A stretch of DNA of 34,470 nt from an uncultured bacterium. GTDB taxonomy: Bacteria; Bacillota; Clostridia; Christensenellales; Pumilibacteraceae. The notes below the pieces were generated by a model. That model worked only from the letters and a program-made list of their open reading frames with translations, did not search any database and was not told the origin of the DNA. Below are positions 24,372-34,326 of this stretch, piece by piece; the stretch's first letter is position 1; each line of letters begins with the position of its first letter. Position numbers and translations under genes: made by a program. The stretch covers positions 1-34,470 of the forward strand of contig CATKCE010000055.1 in the NCBI GenBank assembly GCA_949744905.1, given 5' to 3'.

Positions 24372-27300
24372 TTGAAAAAGTTTTTTGTAGCAATGTTATC
24401 GGCGCTTATGACGGTGTCCATGGTATTCGTGGCTGTTGCGGACAGCCGCCGCGTTTCGGTTCCCGTTGCCGCGCCGAATATGTCTAAGCAGATAGAGGAC
24501 GTGACCGGTAAATTCGATTTCGATTCGGCGCTCGACTCGGCGCTCCGCGACGACGGTTACGGCGACTATGCGATAAATACCAAAGGTCCCCGTAGCGTTA
24601 TAGTGGAACTTAGCGGAGCCAGCGTTTTGGAAACGTTTAATTCTTTACAGCAATCCGGCGGTTACGATTCGGCGGCGGAATTCGCTTTATCGAGCGCAGG
24701 TAAAAGCATATCGAGCGAACTGAAAAGCGAGCAAAAGGCTTTTCTTGCCGCGCTTAAACGCGAAAAAATAGATTATACGCTCAAATACAATTATTCTGGT
24801 ATAATAAACGCGGTCGCGCTTACGGTGGATTCGTCGGATGTCTCAGCCATATCCAAAATAAAGGGAGTGGAAAACGTCATTTACTCCGAGACGTATTACG
24901 CGCCTTCAGCGGAAGCCGTGATGAATCAGGTCAACGCTTACAGCACGGGTATTTACAACACCGACGGCATTTCGTATACCGGCGCTGGCATGGTGGTGGC
25001 CGTTCTCGATACCGGTCTCGATTACACCCATAACGCGTTCCGTCAAATGCCCGAGGTGCAGTCCCTTACCAAAGACAAAGTGGAGGCCGCGGTCAAAAGC
25101 GGTACTCTTGCAGCAAAAGCAATGATGGAGTCGGTGACTGCCGACGAGTTGTACATGAACGCCAAAGTGCCGTTCCAGTTCGACTATGCCGACAACGACG
25201 CCGACGTGTATCCCGTAACTTCTTCGCACGGTACCCACGTTGCCGGTATTATAGCCGGATACGAGGAAAACGTGGATTACGAGATCATGAGTTCCGACGA
25301 AAACATGTATTTCGATACCGACGAAAACGGCAATAAGAGATTTTCCGGCGTTGCGGTGGACGCGCAGCTTGCCATTTTTAAAGTGTTCTCCGACCTCGGT
25401 GAACAGGGCGCTCCCACCGAGGCTATAATAGCGGCGCTCAACGACGCGGTAGTACTGGGCGTCGACATAATAAACATGAGCCTCGGAAGCGATGCGGGCT
25501 TTGCACGTTCTACCGACGAGGAAGCCGTAAACGAGGTGTACGATCGCATACGCGAGGCGGGCATCACTCTTGCGGTAGCCGCAGGCAACAGTTACAGTTC
25601 GTCTTACGGCGGAACATACGGAAACACAAACCTTACTTCAAACCCCGACAGCAGTACCGTGGGTTCGCCGTCCGTGTATAACGGCACCATTTCCGTAGCG
25701 TCTATAAGCGGACAGCTTTCGCCGTATCTTTTGATAAACGGCAAGGTCGCCGCGTACTTTATAAACGGCAAAGCGGCGTCCGGCAAGGATTACGATTTTA
25801 CCGAGTTGTTGCTTGACGGAGCGGAGAAAAAGACCTTTGATTACGTGGTCGTGGGCGGTTACGGCGAAGCGCACAACTATACGCAGGACGTGCGCGAAAA
25901 ACTCGCGAAAGGCAACTGCATAGCCGTTGTCCGCCGCGGTACGTCGAGCTTCGAGGACAAACAGCGCGTGGCGGCGCAGTACGGCGCGGTCGGTTGTATA
26001 ATTTACAACAACGTGTCCGGCACGATAAGCGCGTCTTTGGGCACCGGATACAGAATACCCACGTGTACCGTTACTATGGATATCGCCAATCAGTTCGTGT
26101 CGCAGACTTACGGCACGATAGAGTTGTGTAAAGATTACAAAGCAGGTCCGTTTATGAGCGAGTTCTCGTCGTGGGGAGCATCTCCCGATTTGCAGTTGTA
26201 TCCCGATATCACGGCGCACGGCGGATATATTACTTCGGCTGTGCTGGGCGGCTACGGCGTGTACAGCGGCACCAGTATGGCTACGCCCAATATCGCCGGT
26301 ATCAGCACGCTTTTCCGTCAGCATCTCGTTGAAAAGTATCCCGACCTCAGCAAAGTACAGATAAACGACATGTTGTACCAGATATTGATGTCGACGGCTA
26401 CCATGGCGCGCAACGAAGACGGCAATCCGTATTCGCCCCGTAAACAGGGCGCGGGACTTGCCGATATCAACAATTCTATAAACACCGACGCGTATATGTA
26501 CGTTAAAGGCACTAACAAGACCAAGGTGGAGTTGGGCGACGATCCGTCGAAGTCCGGCAATTATACCTTGCGTTTCAACTTTAAGAATACTTCTTCGTCC
26601 GAGCGCAAGTACGAAATGTCGAGTTACGTCATGACCGAAAAAGTGTCCAGCGACGGCATAACCGTGGCCGAAAAAGCGTACGTGTTCTCCGACGCAAAGG
26701 TGCGTATCGCCGCGGCGGAAAACGGTATCTCGTATTCGGGCAATACGGTTACGCTCGCGCCCGGCGCGGACGCTCAACTTACCGTGCAGATAGTGTTGAC
26801 GTCTTCCGATAAAGCGTATCTCGACGCAAACTTCAAAAACGGAATGTTCGTTGAGGGATATCTTAGATTTACCGATATGAGCGCCGCCAACAAAGTAGAC
26901 CTCGGCATACCGTATATGGGATTTTACGGCGATTGGTTGGACGCTCCCATGTTCGATCATTCGGCGTACGACGTTTCGGGTTCTAAGTTCGACGAAAGCG
27001 TGCCCCAAGAGGACAAACTTAAAGCCGACCTTTATGAGTCCATAGTTATAGGCAAGTACTACCGCGAGAACGGCGACCGCTACATGCCGCTCGGCGAATA
27101 TATCTTCAATTTGCCCGAGAATCGGGAAACCCAAATAGAATCTTCCGTAGATAAAATAGCCGTAAGTAACAACGATTACGGTATTTACGAGTTATACGGC
27201 GTGTATGCAGGACTTTTACGCGGCGCCAAGAGCATGAAAGTCGCCGTCTCCGATTCTGTGACCGGCGAGGTGATATACGAGCGCACCAACTACGAAGTCC

Positions 27301-30300
27301 GCAAGAGCGTCGAAGGCAAGCCCGGTCCGGTCTTGATAGAACTGGATCCCGACGAATTGGGTCTTAAAAGCAATACCAAGTACGACGTCAAACTCACCGG
27401 CGCAATAGATTACGAAAACGGCGAAAACGTGAGCCGCAACAGCTGGGATTTCAGTTTTTATACCGATTACGAAGTTCCGTACGTTGTAGATTCCAACGTG
27501 CGCGTATCGTACGACAACAATAAAAACAAGACGGTGAATCTCGATCTGTATCTGTACGATAACCATTACGTCCAGTCGTTGCAGCTTTTCACCTGGGTGG
27601 GAAAAGCCAACGATCCCGACATTGAGTTCCTTACCGAGTATCCGATAGAGGTCAACAGCAGTTTCGGCGGCACCACGCGCGTTACCGTAGATATCACGGA
27701 ATATCTCGACAACTTTGTCAACGCCGTCGGAAGTTATGCCAATAATATAGGCGTATATATAAGCGATTACGCGCTCAATCAGGGCGGGTACAGGATCCCC
27801 ATCAATTGGTCGGAACTTACCGATCTTTCGTTGACCGATACCGACGGTTTGGAACTTAACTCTTACGAGGACGGAGTCGAAGTGGGGCTCGGCATGCCGT
27901 TCGACTTTAACGTAAAAGTCGGTCCCGATAAAGCCGATTGGCAGGCGCTTAATTACACGTTGAGCGATCCTTCGGTGGCGGAGATTAAAGACGGCGTCAT
28001 CTTCGGCAGAAAAGTCGGCGAGACCGCCGTTACCGTGACGTCAAAGCACGAGGACAGTCTCGGAGGCGACGCGGAAAAAACGATAGGAAAGTACACGTTT
28101 ACCGTTAAGGTAACGGACGACGGACAGACGCACGAGTATCCGCTCAGGTCGGTCAAGTTTGCGTCGTATCAGCGCGCCGGAGAAACCGAACGCGTTATCA
28201 CGGATAATCGGGTTTCGCTGGATTGCGGAACCGTGGCCAAACTGCGGCTCGACTATACTCCGTGGTATGCGACCAACACCGACCAGATAACATGGACGTC
28301 GGTAACTCAGCGTACCGTAAGCGTTACCGCGGACGGCGTTATTACCGCGCTCAACGAGGGCGTGGGCTACGTGCGCGTAAGCTGGAAGTACAACAACGTA
28401 AACTTCGAAAGCATGCTTACCGTGAACATCGGTAAAAAATACGAACTTTTAAGCGGATATATTTACCGTTACCACGGCGCAGACAAAGTGTTGCAGATAC
28501 CTTCCAATTTGGGCGGTATATACCTCGGACATTTCAATGACGACACAGCCGGACCGCTGAGTGGCGATAAAAACGTAAAAGTCGCTATCGTGCCGAGCGG
28601 TATCAAAAATATCGGCAGAGAGACGTTTGCCGGCTGTACCGCTTTAGAAACGGTATATCTGCCCGCTACGCTTGAAGGCATCGGATACGGCGCGTTCAAA
28701 GACTGTAAAAAACTTAAAAATATTTACTGGTTTACCGACGCTTACTACAATACCGATCTCGGTTATTACACTTATGTAAACGCCGGCGGAGCTACTGTGC
28801 CGTGCTTTGACGAAAACGGCAATTACATGGGAGGCTTTACCGGCAAAAACGGCGTTGCCGAAAGCGCGGAAGACCTTACCGAATGCACGGCGAAAAATCT
28901 GTATTTGTGGAACAGCGCGTTTGAAAGCTGTTCGGCGCTTACGGCGTTCGATCTCTCGAAAACTACCGCCGTGTACGAAAACGCGTTCAAAGACTGCACT
29001 TCGCTCAAAAAAGCGGATGCGCGCAATATAAAGAACGCAGGCGAAAGCGCGTTTGCCGGATGCTCGGGAATAACCGAACTGTTGCTCGGAAAAGATACCG
29101 TGCTCGGCGTCGCCATGTTCCAGAACTGTAACTCCATTACTTCGGTGGATATATATTCCTCCGCGATCGGGGCGGGCGCGTTCTTTAACTGCAAAGGACT
29201 GCGTACCGTAAATATCCATAACGACCTTATACGCATCGGCGAGCAGGCGTTTGCCGGTTGTACCGCGTTGACGGCATTGAACGTTGCCGGTAGCGTCGGC
29301 GAGATAGAGTACCACGCTTTTTACGGCGCAGCGCTGTCGTCTGCGGATATTTCCGTAGCGAATATCGGCGCGAGAGTATTCGAAGGCTGCACGAGACTGA
29401 CGTCGGTTACGTTGCGCGACACTGCGTTTTTGGGCGACTACGCGTTCCTCGGTTGTTCGGCGCTCCGTACCGTTACCATCGGCGAAGGCACTACGCTCGA
29501 TACCATAGGTTTGTCGCCGTTTAACGGCTGCACTTCGTTTACCGACTTTGCGGTATCGCGCAACAACCGCAATTTCCGTATCAAGCGGGATAACGGATAT
29601 ACTCTTTTATATAATGCCGACGCGACTAAACTGTTGCTTGCGCCCACCGGATATGCTCCTTCCGCCGGCTATAACTTCAACGGTTTGACTACGATAGGAT
29701 CCAGCGCGTACGCCAACAGCGGCATAAGCGTGGATACGCTTGTTATCCCCGAGGGGATAACGGAAATAGGCGACTTTGCGTTCGGATTCAATAGATTCTC
29801 CACGGTCATATTGCCCGCATCGCTTGAGACCATAGGCGTCGGCGCGTTTTACGGTTGCGCTAATCTTAAAAGCGTGGTGTTCCTCGGAGACAAGGTAAAA
29901 ACGTTGCCGTCGAGTTTGTTCTACGGTTGCACGTCGCTTGTATCCGTCGATCTGCCGCGCGGACTGGAAACCATAAACGCGGGCGCGTTTTACGGTTGCT
30001 CGGCTTTGGGCGTTATAAATATCCCCGCGTCGGTCGGGGCTATCGGAAACAATGCGTTTGCCGGTTGTACGTCGCTTAAAACCGTTAAATTCGACAACGC
30101 GTCGCGTCTCGCGACCATAGGCTCCGGTTGCTTTATGTCCGCGGGTATTACCGGTATTCAACTGCCCGCTACTTTGAAAACGCTCGGCGACGGCGCGTTT
30201 GCCGGCTGTTCCGCGCTTACCGAGATAACCATCCCCGGTGCGCTTGAAAACTGGGGCTCGCTCACGTTCCTGCAATGTACTTCGCTTAAAAACGTTGTAA

Positions 30301-31712
30301 TAGAGGAAGGAGTGAAATACGTCGGCTCTTACGCTTTTGCTTTTGTCGATACGGAAAGCGGAGATATATATTACAATACTGCCCTTAAAACGGTGGTGTT
30401 GCCTTCCACTCTCACGGATATACGCCCTTACGCCTTTGCCGCCTGCAGCGCTCTCGAAAGCATAGATCTCAAATATGTGCAAGTCGTATACGATTCGGCG
30501 TTTATGGGATGCACCGCGCTTAAAGACCTCGGAAACACCGATAAAGTGTTCTATCTTGGAGCACAGGCGTTTACCGGTTGCTCGGCGCTCGTGTCGGTGG
30601 ATATGCCGGGCGTGCTTACGATAGGCAATTACGCGTTCCAAAACTGTGCTTCGCTTACTTCGGTCAATTTCCCCTCGGCGCAGATTGTGGCTAACTTTGC
30701 TTTCAGAAACTGTGCCGAACTTGCAAACGTGAATATGCCGGAAGTGCGCAGGATGTTCAGCATGGTATTCTACAATTGCGCCGCGCTTACCGAAATAGAG
30801 TTGCCCAAAATAGAAATGATGGGGCAGGGCGTGTTCTTCGGTTGCGGTCTTACTTCCTTTAATATTCCCGCGTCGCTCACCGATATGGACGTTGCGAACT
30901 TTATGGCTTGTCTTTCGCTTGAAGAAATAACGGTTGACGAGAACAATCCCGTGTACTTTACCGACGGCGTTGCGGTATACAGAAAACTTTCAAACGGACA
31001 TTACGAGGCCGTAGCTTATCCCAATGCGCGCGGCGGCAAGTATTCTATTTTGGAAGGGACCGTGCGCATAGCCGATTACGCCTTTGCTTATTCGGTCACG
31101 CTCAATTACGTGGAGCTTCCCGGGACTATAAAGAGCGTGGGCGCGCAAGCGTTCTACTACGTCGGACTCGGTACGGACAGCATAACTTACGTGTTCAAGA
31201 GTTTGCAGGCGCCCGCTTTGGAGTGTTTCGCCTCTTCGGAGGGCAGAAACGCCGTGTATCTGTATTACAACTTTACCCACGGATTCGGACGCGTCAGGAC
31301 GAACATCAAATATCCCGCCAACGGTTTGGGATACAACAGCTATATTTATCAGACGTATTTTAATCTTGACGAGACTTTGCCCGCCGTTGCCGACGAAACG
31401 ACTTTGTTGGTGATAGACCGAATTAACAATCTCGACAAAGCCACCGCTACCGCGGAGGAAGTGGCAAGCATACGTTCGCTTATAAACACCATGAGCGAGA
31501 CGCAGAAAAATCTTGTCACCAATTACGGCAAGTTTGTGGATATCGAGTCTTCGATAAACGCCCATCCCGAGCCTACGCCGGGACCCGAGGTCGAAAAGGG
31601 ATTTCCGCTGTACGGAGCCGTGCTCATTTCTGTATTTGCGACTTTGGCCGTATGTTGCGCCGCTTTCGTACTGTACGTGTGGTTTATGAAAAAGAGAGGT
31701 AACGCACAATGA
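24372..31712 (+). CDS. Cell-surface subtilisin-like (S8) protease fused to a BspA-type LRR domain, C-terminal TM anchor
   Basis: TTG start with AAAGGAG upstream. Catalytic motifs VAVLDTGLDYTH (Asp codon 25008), SSHGTHVAGIIAG, AVAAGNS, YSGTSMATPNIAG (Ser codon 26274). PA-like segment VVRRGTSSFEDKQRVAAQYGAVGCIIYNN. Big_2-like domain before the LRRs. C-terminal PLYGAVLISVFATLAVCCAAFVLYVWFMKKR. Confidence 0.95.
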   Translation: MKKFFVAMLSALMTVSMVFVAVADSRRVSVPVAAPNMSKQIEDVTGKFDFDSALDSALRDDGYGDYAINTKGPRSVIVELSGASVLETFNSLQQSGGYDSAAEFALSSAGKSISSELKSEQKAFLAALKREKIDYTLKYNYSGIINAVALTVDSSDVSAISKIKGVENVIYSETYYAPSAEAVMNQVNAYSTGIYNTDGISYTGAGMVVAVLDTGLDYTHNAFRQMPEVQSLTKDKVEAAVKSGTLAAKAMMESVTADELYMNAKVPFQFDYADNDADVYPVTSSHGTHVAGIIAGYEENVDYEIMSSDENMYFDTDENGNKRFSGVAVDAQLAIFKVFSDLGEQGAPTEAIIAALNDAVVLGVDIINMSLGSDAGFARSTDEEAVNEVYDRIREAGITLAVAAGNSYSSSYGGTYGNTNLTSNPDSSTVGSPSVYNGTISVASISGQLSPYLLINGKVAAYFINGKAASGKDYDFTELLLDGAEKKTFDYVVVGGYGEAHNYTQDVREKLAKGNCIAVVRRGTSSFEDKQRVAAQYGAVGCIIYNNVSGTISASLGTGYRIPTCTVTMDIANQFVSQTYGTIELCKDYKAGPFMSEFSSWGASPDLQLYPDITAHGGYITSAVLGGYGVYSGTSMATPNIAGISTLFRQHLVEKYPDLSKVQINDMLYQILMSTATMARNEDGNPYSPRKQGAGLADINNSINTDAYMYVKGTNKTKVELGDDPSKSGNYTLRFNFKNTSSSERKYEMSSYVMTEKVSSDGITVAEKAYVFSDAKVRIAAAENGISYSGNTVTLAPGADAQLTVQIVLTSSDKAYLDANFKNGMFVEGYLRFTDMSAANKVDLGIPYMGFYGDWLDAPMFDHSAYDVSGSKFDESVPQEDKLKADLYESIVIGKYYRENGDRYMPLGEYIFNLPENRETQIESSVDKIAVSNNDYGIYELYGVYAGLLRGAKSMKVAVSDSVTGEVIYERTNYEVRKSVEGKPGPVLIELDPDELGLKSNTKYDVKLTGAIDYENGENVSRNSWDFSFYTDYEVPYVVDSNVRVSYDNNKNKTVNLDLYLYDNHYVQSLQLFTWVGKANDPDIEFLTEYPIEVNSSFGGTTRVTVDITEYLDNFVNAVGSYANNIGVYISDYALNQGGYRIPINWSELTDLSLTDTDGLELNSYEDGVEVGLGMPFDFNVKVGPDKADWQALNYTLSDPSVAEIKDGVIFGRKVGETAVTVTSKHEDSLGGDAEKTIGKYTFTVKVTDDGQTHEYPLRSVKFASYQRAGETERVITDNRVSLDCGTVAKLRLDYTPWYATNTDQITWTSVTQRTVSVTADGVITALNEGVGYVRVSWKYNNVNFESMLTVNIGKKYELLSGYIYRYHGADKVLQIPSNLGGIYLGHFNDDTAGPLSGDKNVKVAIVPSGIKNIGRETFAGCTALETVYLPATLEGIGYGAFKDCKKLKNIYWFTDAYYNTDLGYYTYVNAGGATVPCFDENGNYMGGFTGKNGVAESAEDLTECTAKNLYLWNSAFESCSALTAFDLSKTTAVYENAFKDCTSLKKADARNIKNAGESAFAGCSGITELLLGKDTVLGVAMFQNCNSITSVDIYSSAIGAGAFFNCKGLRTVNIHNDLIRIGEQAFAGCTALTALNVAGSVGEIEYHAFYGAALSSADISVANIGARVFEGCTRLTSVTLRDTAFLGDYAFLGCSALRTVTIGEGTTLDTIGLSPFNGCTSFTDFAVSRNNRNFRIKRDNGYTLLYNADATKLLLAPTGYAPSAGYNFNGLTTIGSSAYANSGISVDTLVIPEGITEIGDFAFGFNRFSTVILPASLETIGVGAFYGCANLKSVVFLGDKVKTLPSSLFYGCTSLVSVDLPRGLETINAGAFYGCSALGVINIPASVGAIGNNAFAGCTSLKTVKFDNASRLATIGSGCFMSAGITGIQLPATLKTLGDGAFAGCSALTEITIPGALENWGSLTFLQCTSLKNVVIEEGVKYVGSYAFAFVDTESGDIYYNTALKTVVLPSTLTDIRPYAFAACSALESIDLKYVQVVYDSAFMGCTALKDLGNTDKVFYLGAQAFTGCSALVSVDMPGVLTIGNYAFQNCASLTSVNFPSAQIVANFAFRNCAELANVNMPEVRRMFSMVFYNCAALTEIELPKIEMMGQGVFFGCGLTSFNIPASLTDMDVANFMACLSLEEITVDENNPVYFTDGVAVYRKLSNGHYEAVAYPNARGGKYSILEGTVRIADYAFAYSVTLNYVELPGTIKSVGAQAFYYVGLGTDSITYVFKSLQAPALECFASSEGRNAVYLYYNFTHGFGRVRTNIKYPANGLGYNSYIYQTYFNLDETLPAVADETTLLVIDRINNLDKATATAEEVASIRSLINTMSETQKNLVTNYGKFVDIESSINAHPEPTPGPEVEKGFPLYGAVLISVFATLAVCCAAFVLYVWFMKKRGNAQ

Positions 31713-34282
31713 AAAAGAAGATCATAGCGTTGTTGCTCGCCGTTAGTTGCGTGTTCTGTTTTACGCTGACGGCTTGCGGTAAAGATAAAGGCGACGGATT
31801 CGAATTTCCGCCGATTGACGAGACCGAATACGAATACAGTTTCGATTCTAAAGGCGGCAGTGCGGTTGCAGGCGGCAGGTTATACGCAAACGAATATATC
31901 CCCATGCCGTCGGAGCCGGAACGCGACGGTTACGAGTTTACCGGTTGGTACTACGATGAGGACTGCACGCGTATATGTCCGTTTATTTATACCAGGATGC
32001 CGGCGCACGATATAGTGTTTTACGCAGGCTGGACGCAACTTGTGGTTATCACGTTCGATACCGACGGCGGAACGCCGGTCGATAAGATATCGGGACACGC
32101 GGGAGACGAGATAAGCGAAGACGTAGCCGCTTCAATTAAAACAACTAAGGACGGGCATGTTTTCGAGGGTTGGTATTACGACGCCGATTTTATCGACGAA
32201 TTTGTTCCCGGCGTCATGCCCTCGGCAAGTATAACGGTGTACGCAAAATGGCGCGAGAGAAACGGCTCGGTCAACGTCGTTATAAATTACAACAATAAGA
32301 CGGCAAACGTCGAGTGCAAGGAAGGGGACGTAATAGACCTCTCAAAATACTCCGAGCACGACGTTGACGAATATTCCGAGTTTGTAGGTTGGGCGACGGA
32401 AGAAAACGGCTTTATATTGGGCGACAAGTTTACCGTACCCGCTTACGACGTAACGGTGTACGATGTGATCCGTACCAAAAAAGAATACGCGCATATAAAA
32501 ATTGTCGCGTCCGATTATAACGACGCGTATGACTTCTATGCGAAAAAAGGCCGTTATATGTCGGCGCAGGATTCGAACCTTGACGGATATGTCGACCGTA
32601 TGTCGCTCGTCAAAGCCGCGGATATCGCATCGTTCGATCTCGTATACAACGGGTTTCGCGACGAGGGCGGCGCTGCGTTTGATTTCGGAGACGACGTCGT
32701 CGCATGCGACATGACTTTGACGATAGACGTATATTCCGACAAACTTGTCTACGAGCCCAGAGTAAACGACAAAAACGTTTTGCAGGCATACGTGGTGACG
32801 GGTTATACCGGCAACTCCCAAAGACTTATCGTACCCGCCGAATATTCCGAAAATAACGGAGCTACCGTTCCCGTTATAGCTATATCCAAAGAGGCGTTTA
32901 AGGGCAAAGCGTTTGTTTCCGCCGTTTTGCCGGACAGTATTCAGGTGATACAGGCGTCCGCTTTTGAAAACTGCGCGTCGCTTACTGCCGTCGTCTTTCC
33001 GGCACAACTTGCCGAATTGTACGACTCGGCGTTTAAGGGCTGTACGGCTCTTGCAGATGTGGAAGTGAATGATTCGGTATATTACTTCGGATACAAAGTA
33101 TTCGAGGGAGCTCCGTTTGAATCGTCTATGCCCGCTAAAAACGGCGTTGTATGCGTCAGCGGTGTGAATCCCGATATTAAGCAGGATATTCTGTACGCGT
33201 ATAAAGGAGCAAGCGTTAGCCTCGATATTTCGTCGGTTGCCTGCGTTGCCGGCGGCGCGTTTGAAAACGTGCAAGGGCTTGAAACGGTTTCGTTTGCCGG
33301 CAGTGTGCGCATAATAGGCAATGCGGCTTTCCGCGGTTGTTCCGATTTGATAAATATAGAAGCGGGCGAGGGCGGTATCCAATTCGTTCAGGACAACGCT
33401 TTTGAAAATTGCGGCAAGCTGGTTTCGTTCGAACAGGGCGAGAGCGTTGCCATGCGTTCGATAGGGGCATCGGCGTTTAAGAACTGCTCGTCGCTCGAAT
33501 CGTTTGATTTTATGCCCAATCTTACTTCGCTCGGCGAAAGCGCTTTCGAAGGTTGCTCGTCGCTCGTATCCGTAAACATAATGATAGCGCAGGCAAACAA
33601 CCAGATCTATATGCCGCGCATAACTTCCGTGCCCGCCCGCACGTTTTACGGTTGCTCCGCGCTTAAACAGTATGTTGTGACCGATTACGTCACCGCGATT
33701 GCGCCGGAGGCGTTCGGCGGTTGTGCATCTCTCAAATATGTCGATATGGGACTTTTGCGTCCCGCTTTAAAAACCGTGAGCGAAAACGCGTTTACGGGAT
33801 GCGTTTCGCTTAAAAGAGCGAGAGTAATATCTGCCGGAATAACGTTCGCAAACGGATGTTTCGATTCGGCTTGTGTCGACGGTCTTGCCATTTACGCATC
33901 CAAAAGTTTGTTGGAAGGGTATCGTGCGAGTATGGCGGGTTCGCCTTACGTCGGTTGTCTCAAAGAGACCGAACAGGTCGCGCCTACGGTAAAAGTCAAT
34001 AAGCCTAGTGTTTCCGCCGAACCCAGCCGTACGTTTAATGTTGTCGAAGCGGCAAAAGCCAACAGCGTCGCGTCGGACAATATTACCGCCGCCGATAAAC
34101 TGGAATACACGGTAAAGGTAACTGCGGGCGAAACCGAGCTTAAAAGCGTGGACGCCGACGGAGCGGTTTACGATCTTAGTAAAGCCGGCGTTTATACCGT
34201 TACGTTTACCGTTGCCGACGAATACGGCAACAGCTCGGAGGAAGTTTCGTTTAATATCGTTATCGCCGCGCCTTCGGTATAA
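31709..34282 (+). CDS. Lipoprotein with InlB-B-type repeats, BspA-like LRRs and a C-terminal Ig-like domain
   Basis: ATGA overlap with the subtilase gene. Lipobox CFTLTAC. GYEFTGWYYDEDCT...DIVFYAGW; GHVFEGWYYDADF...ITVYAKW. LRRs such as IGNAAFRGCSDLINIEAG. C-terminal AGVYTVTFTVADEYGNSSEEVSF. Confidence 0.93.
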   Translation: MKKKIIALLLAVSCVFCFTLTACGKDKGDGFEFPPIDETEYEYSFDSKGGSAVAGGRLYANEYIPMPSEPERDGYEFTGWYYDEDCTRICPFIYTRMPAHDIVFYAGWTQLVVITFDTDGGTPVDKISGHAGDEISEDVAASIKTTKDGHVFEGWYYDADFIDEFVPGVMPSASITVYAKWRERNGSVNVVINYNNKTANVECKEGDVIDLSKYSEHDVDEYSEFVGWATEENGFILGDKFTVPAYDVTVYDVIRTKKEYAHIKIVASDYNDAYDFYAKKGRYMSAQDSNLDGYVDRMSLVKAADIASFDLVYNGFRDEGGAAFDFGDDVVACDMTLTIDVYSDKLVYEPRVNDKNVLQAYVVTGYTGNSQRLIVPAEYSENNGATVPVIAISKEAFKGKAFVSAVLPDSIQVIQASAFENCASLTAVVFPAQLAELYDSAFKGCTALADVEVNDSVYYFGYKVFEGAPFESSMPAKNGVVCVSGVNPDIKQDILYAYKGASVSLDISSVACVAGGAFENVQGLETVSFAGSVRIIGNAAFRGCSDLINIEAGEGGIQFVQDNAFENCGKLVSFEQGESVAMRSIGASAFKNCSSLESFDFMPNLTSLGESAFEGCSSLVSVNIMIAQANNQIYMPRITSVPARTFYGCSALKQYVVTDYVTAIAPEAFGGCASLKYVDMGLLRPALKTVSENAFTGCVSLKRARVISAGITFANGCFDSACVDGLAIYASKSLLEGYRASMAGSPYVGCLKETEQVAPTVKVNKPSVSAEPSRTFNVVEAAKANSVASDNITAADKLEYTVKVTAGETELKSVDADGAVYDLSKAGVYTVTFTVADEYGNSSEEVSFNIVIAAPSV

Positions 34283-34293
34283 CGGTATTTCGG

Positions 34294-34323
34294 TTGACTT
34301 ATATTATCGGTTTTTGTTATAAT
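34294..34323 (+). promoter_or_regulatory. SigmaA-type promoter for a gene beyond the window
   Basis: TTGACT at 34294-34299, 18-bp spacer, TATAAT at 34318-34323. Confidence 0.65.
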
Positions 34324-34326
34324 GAC

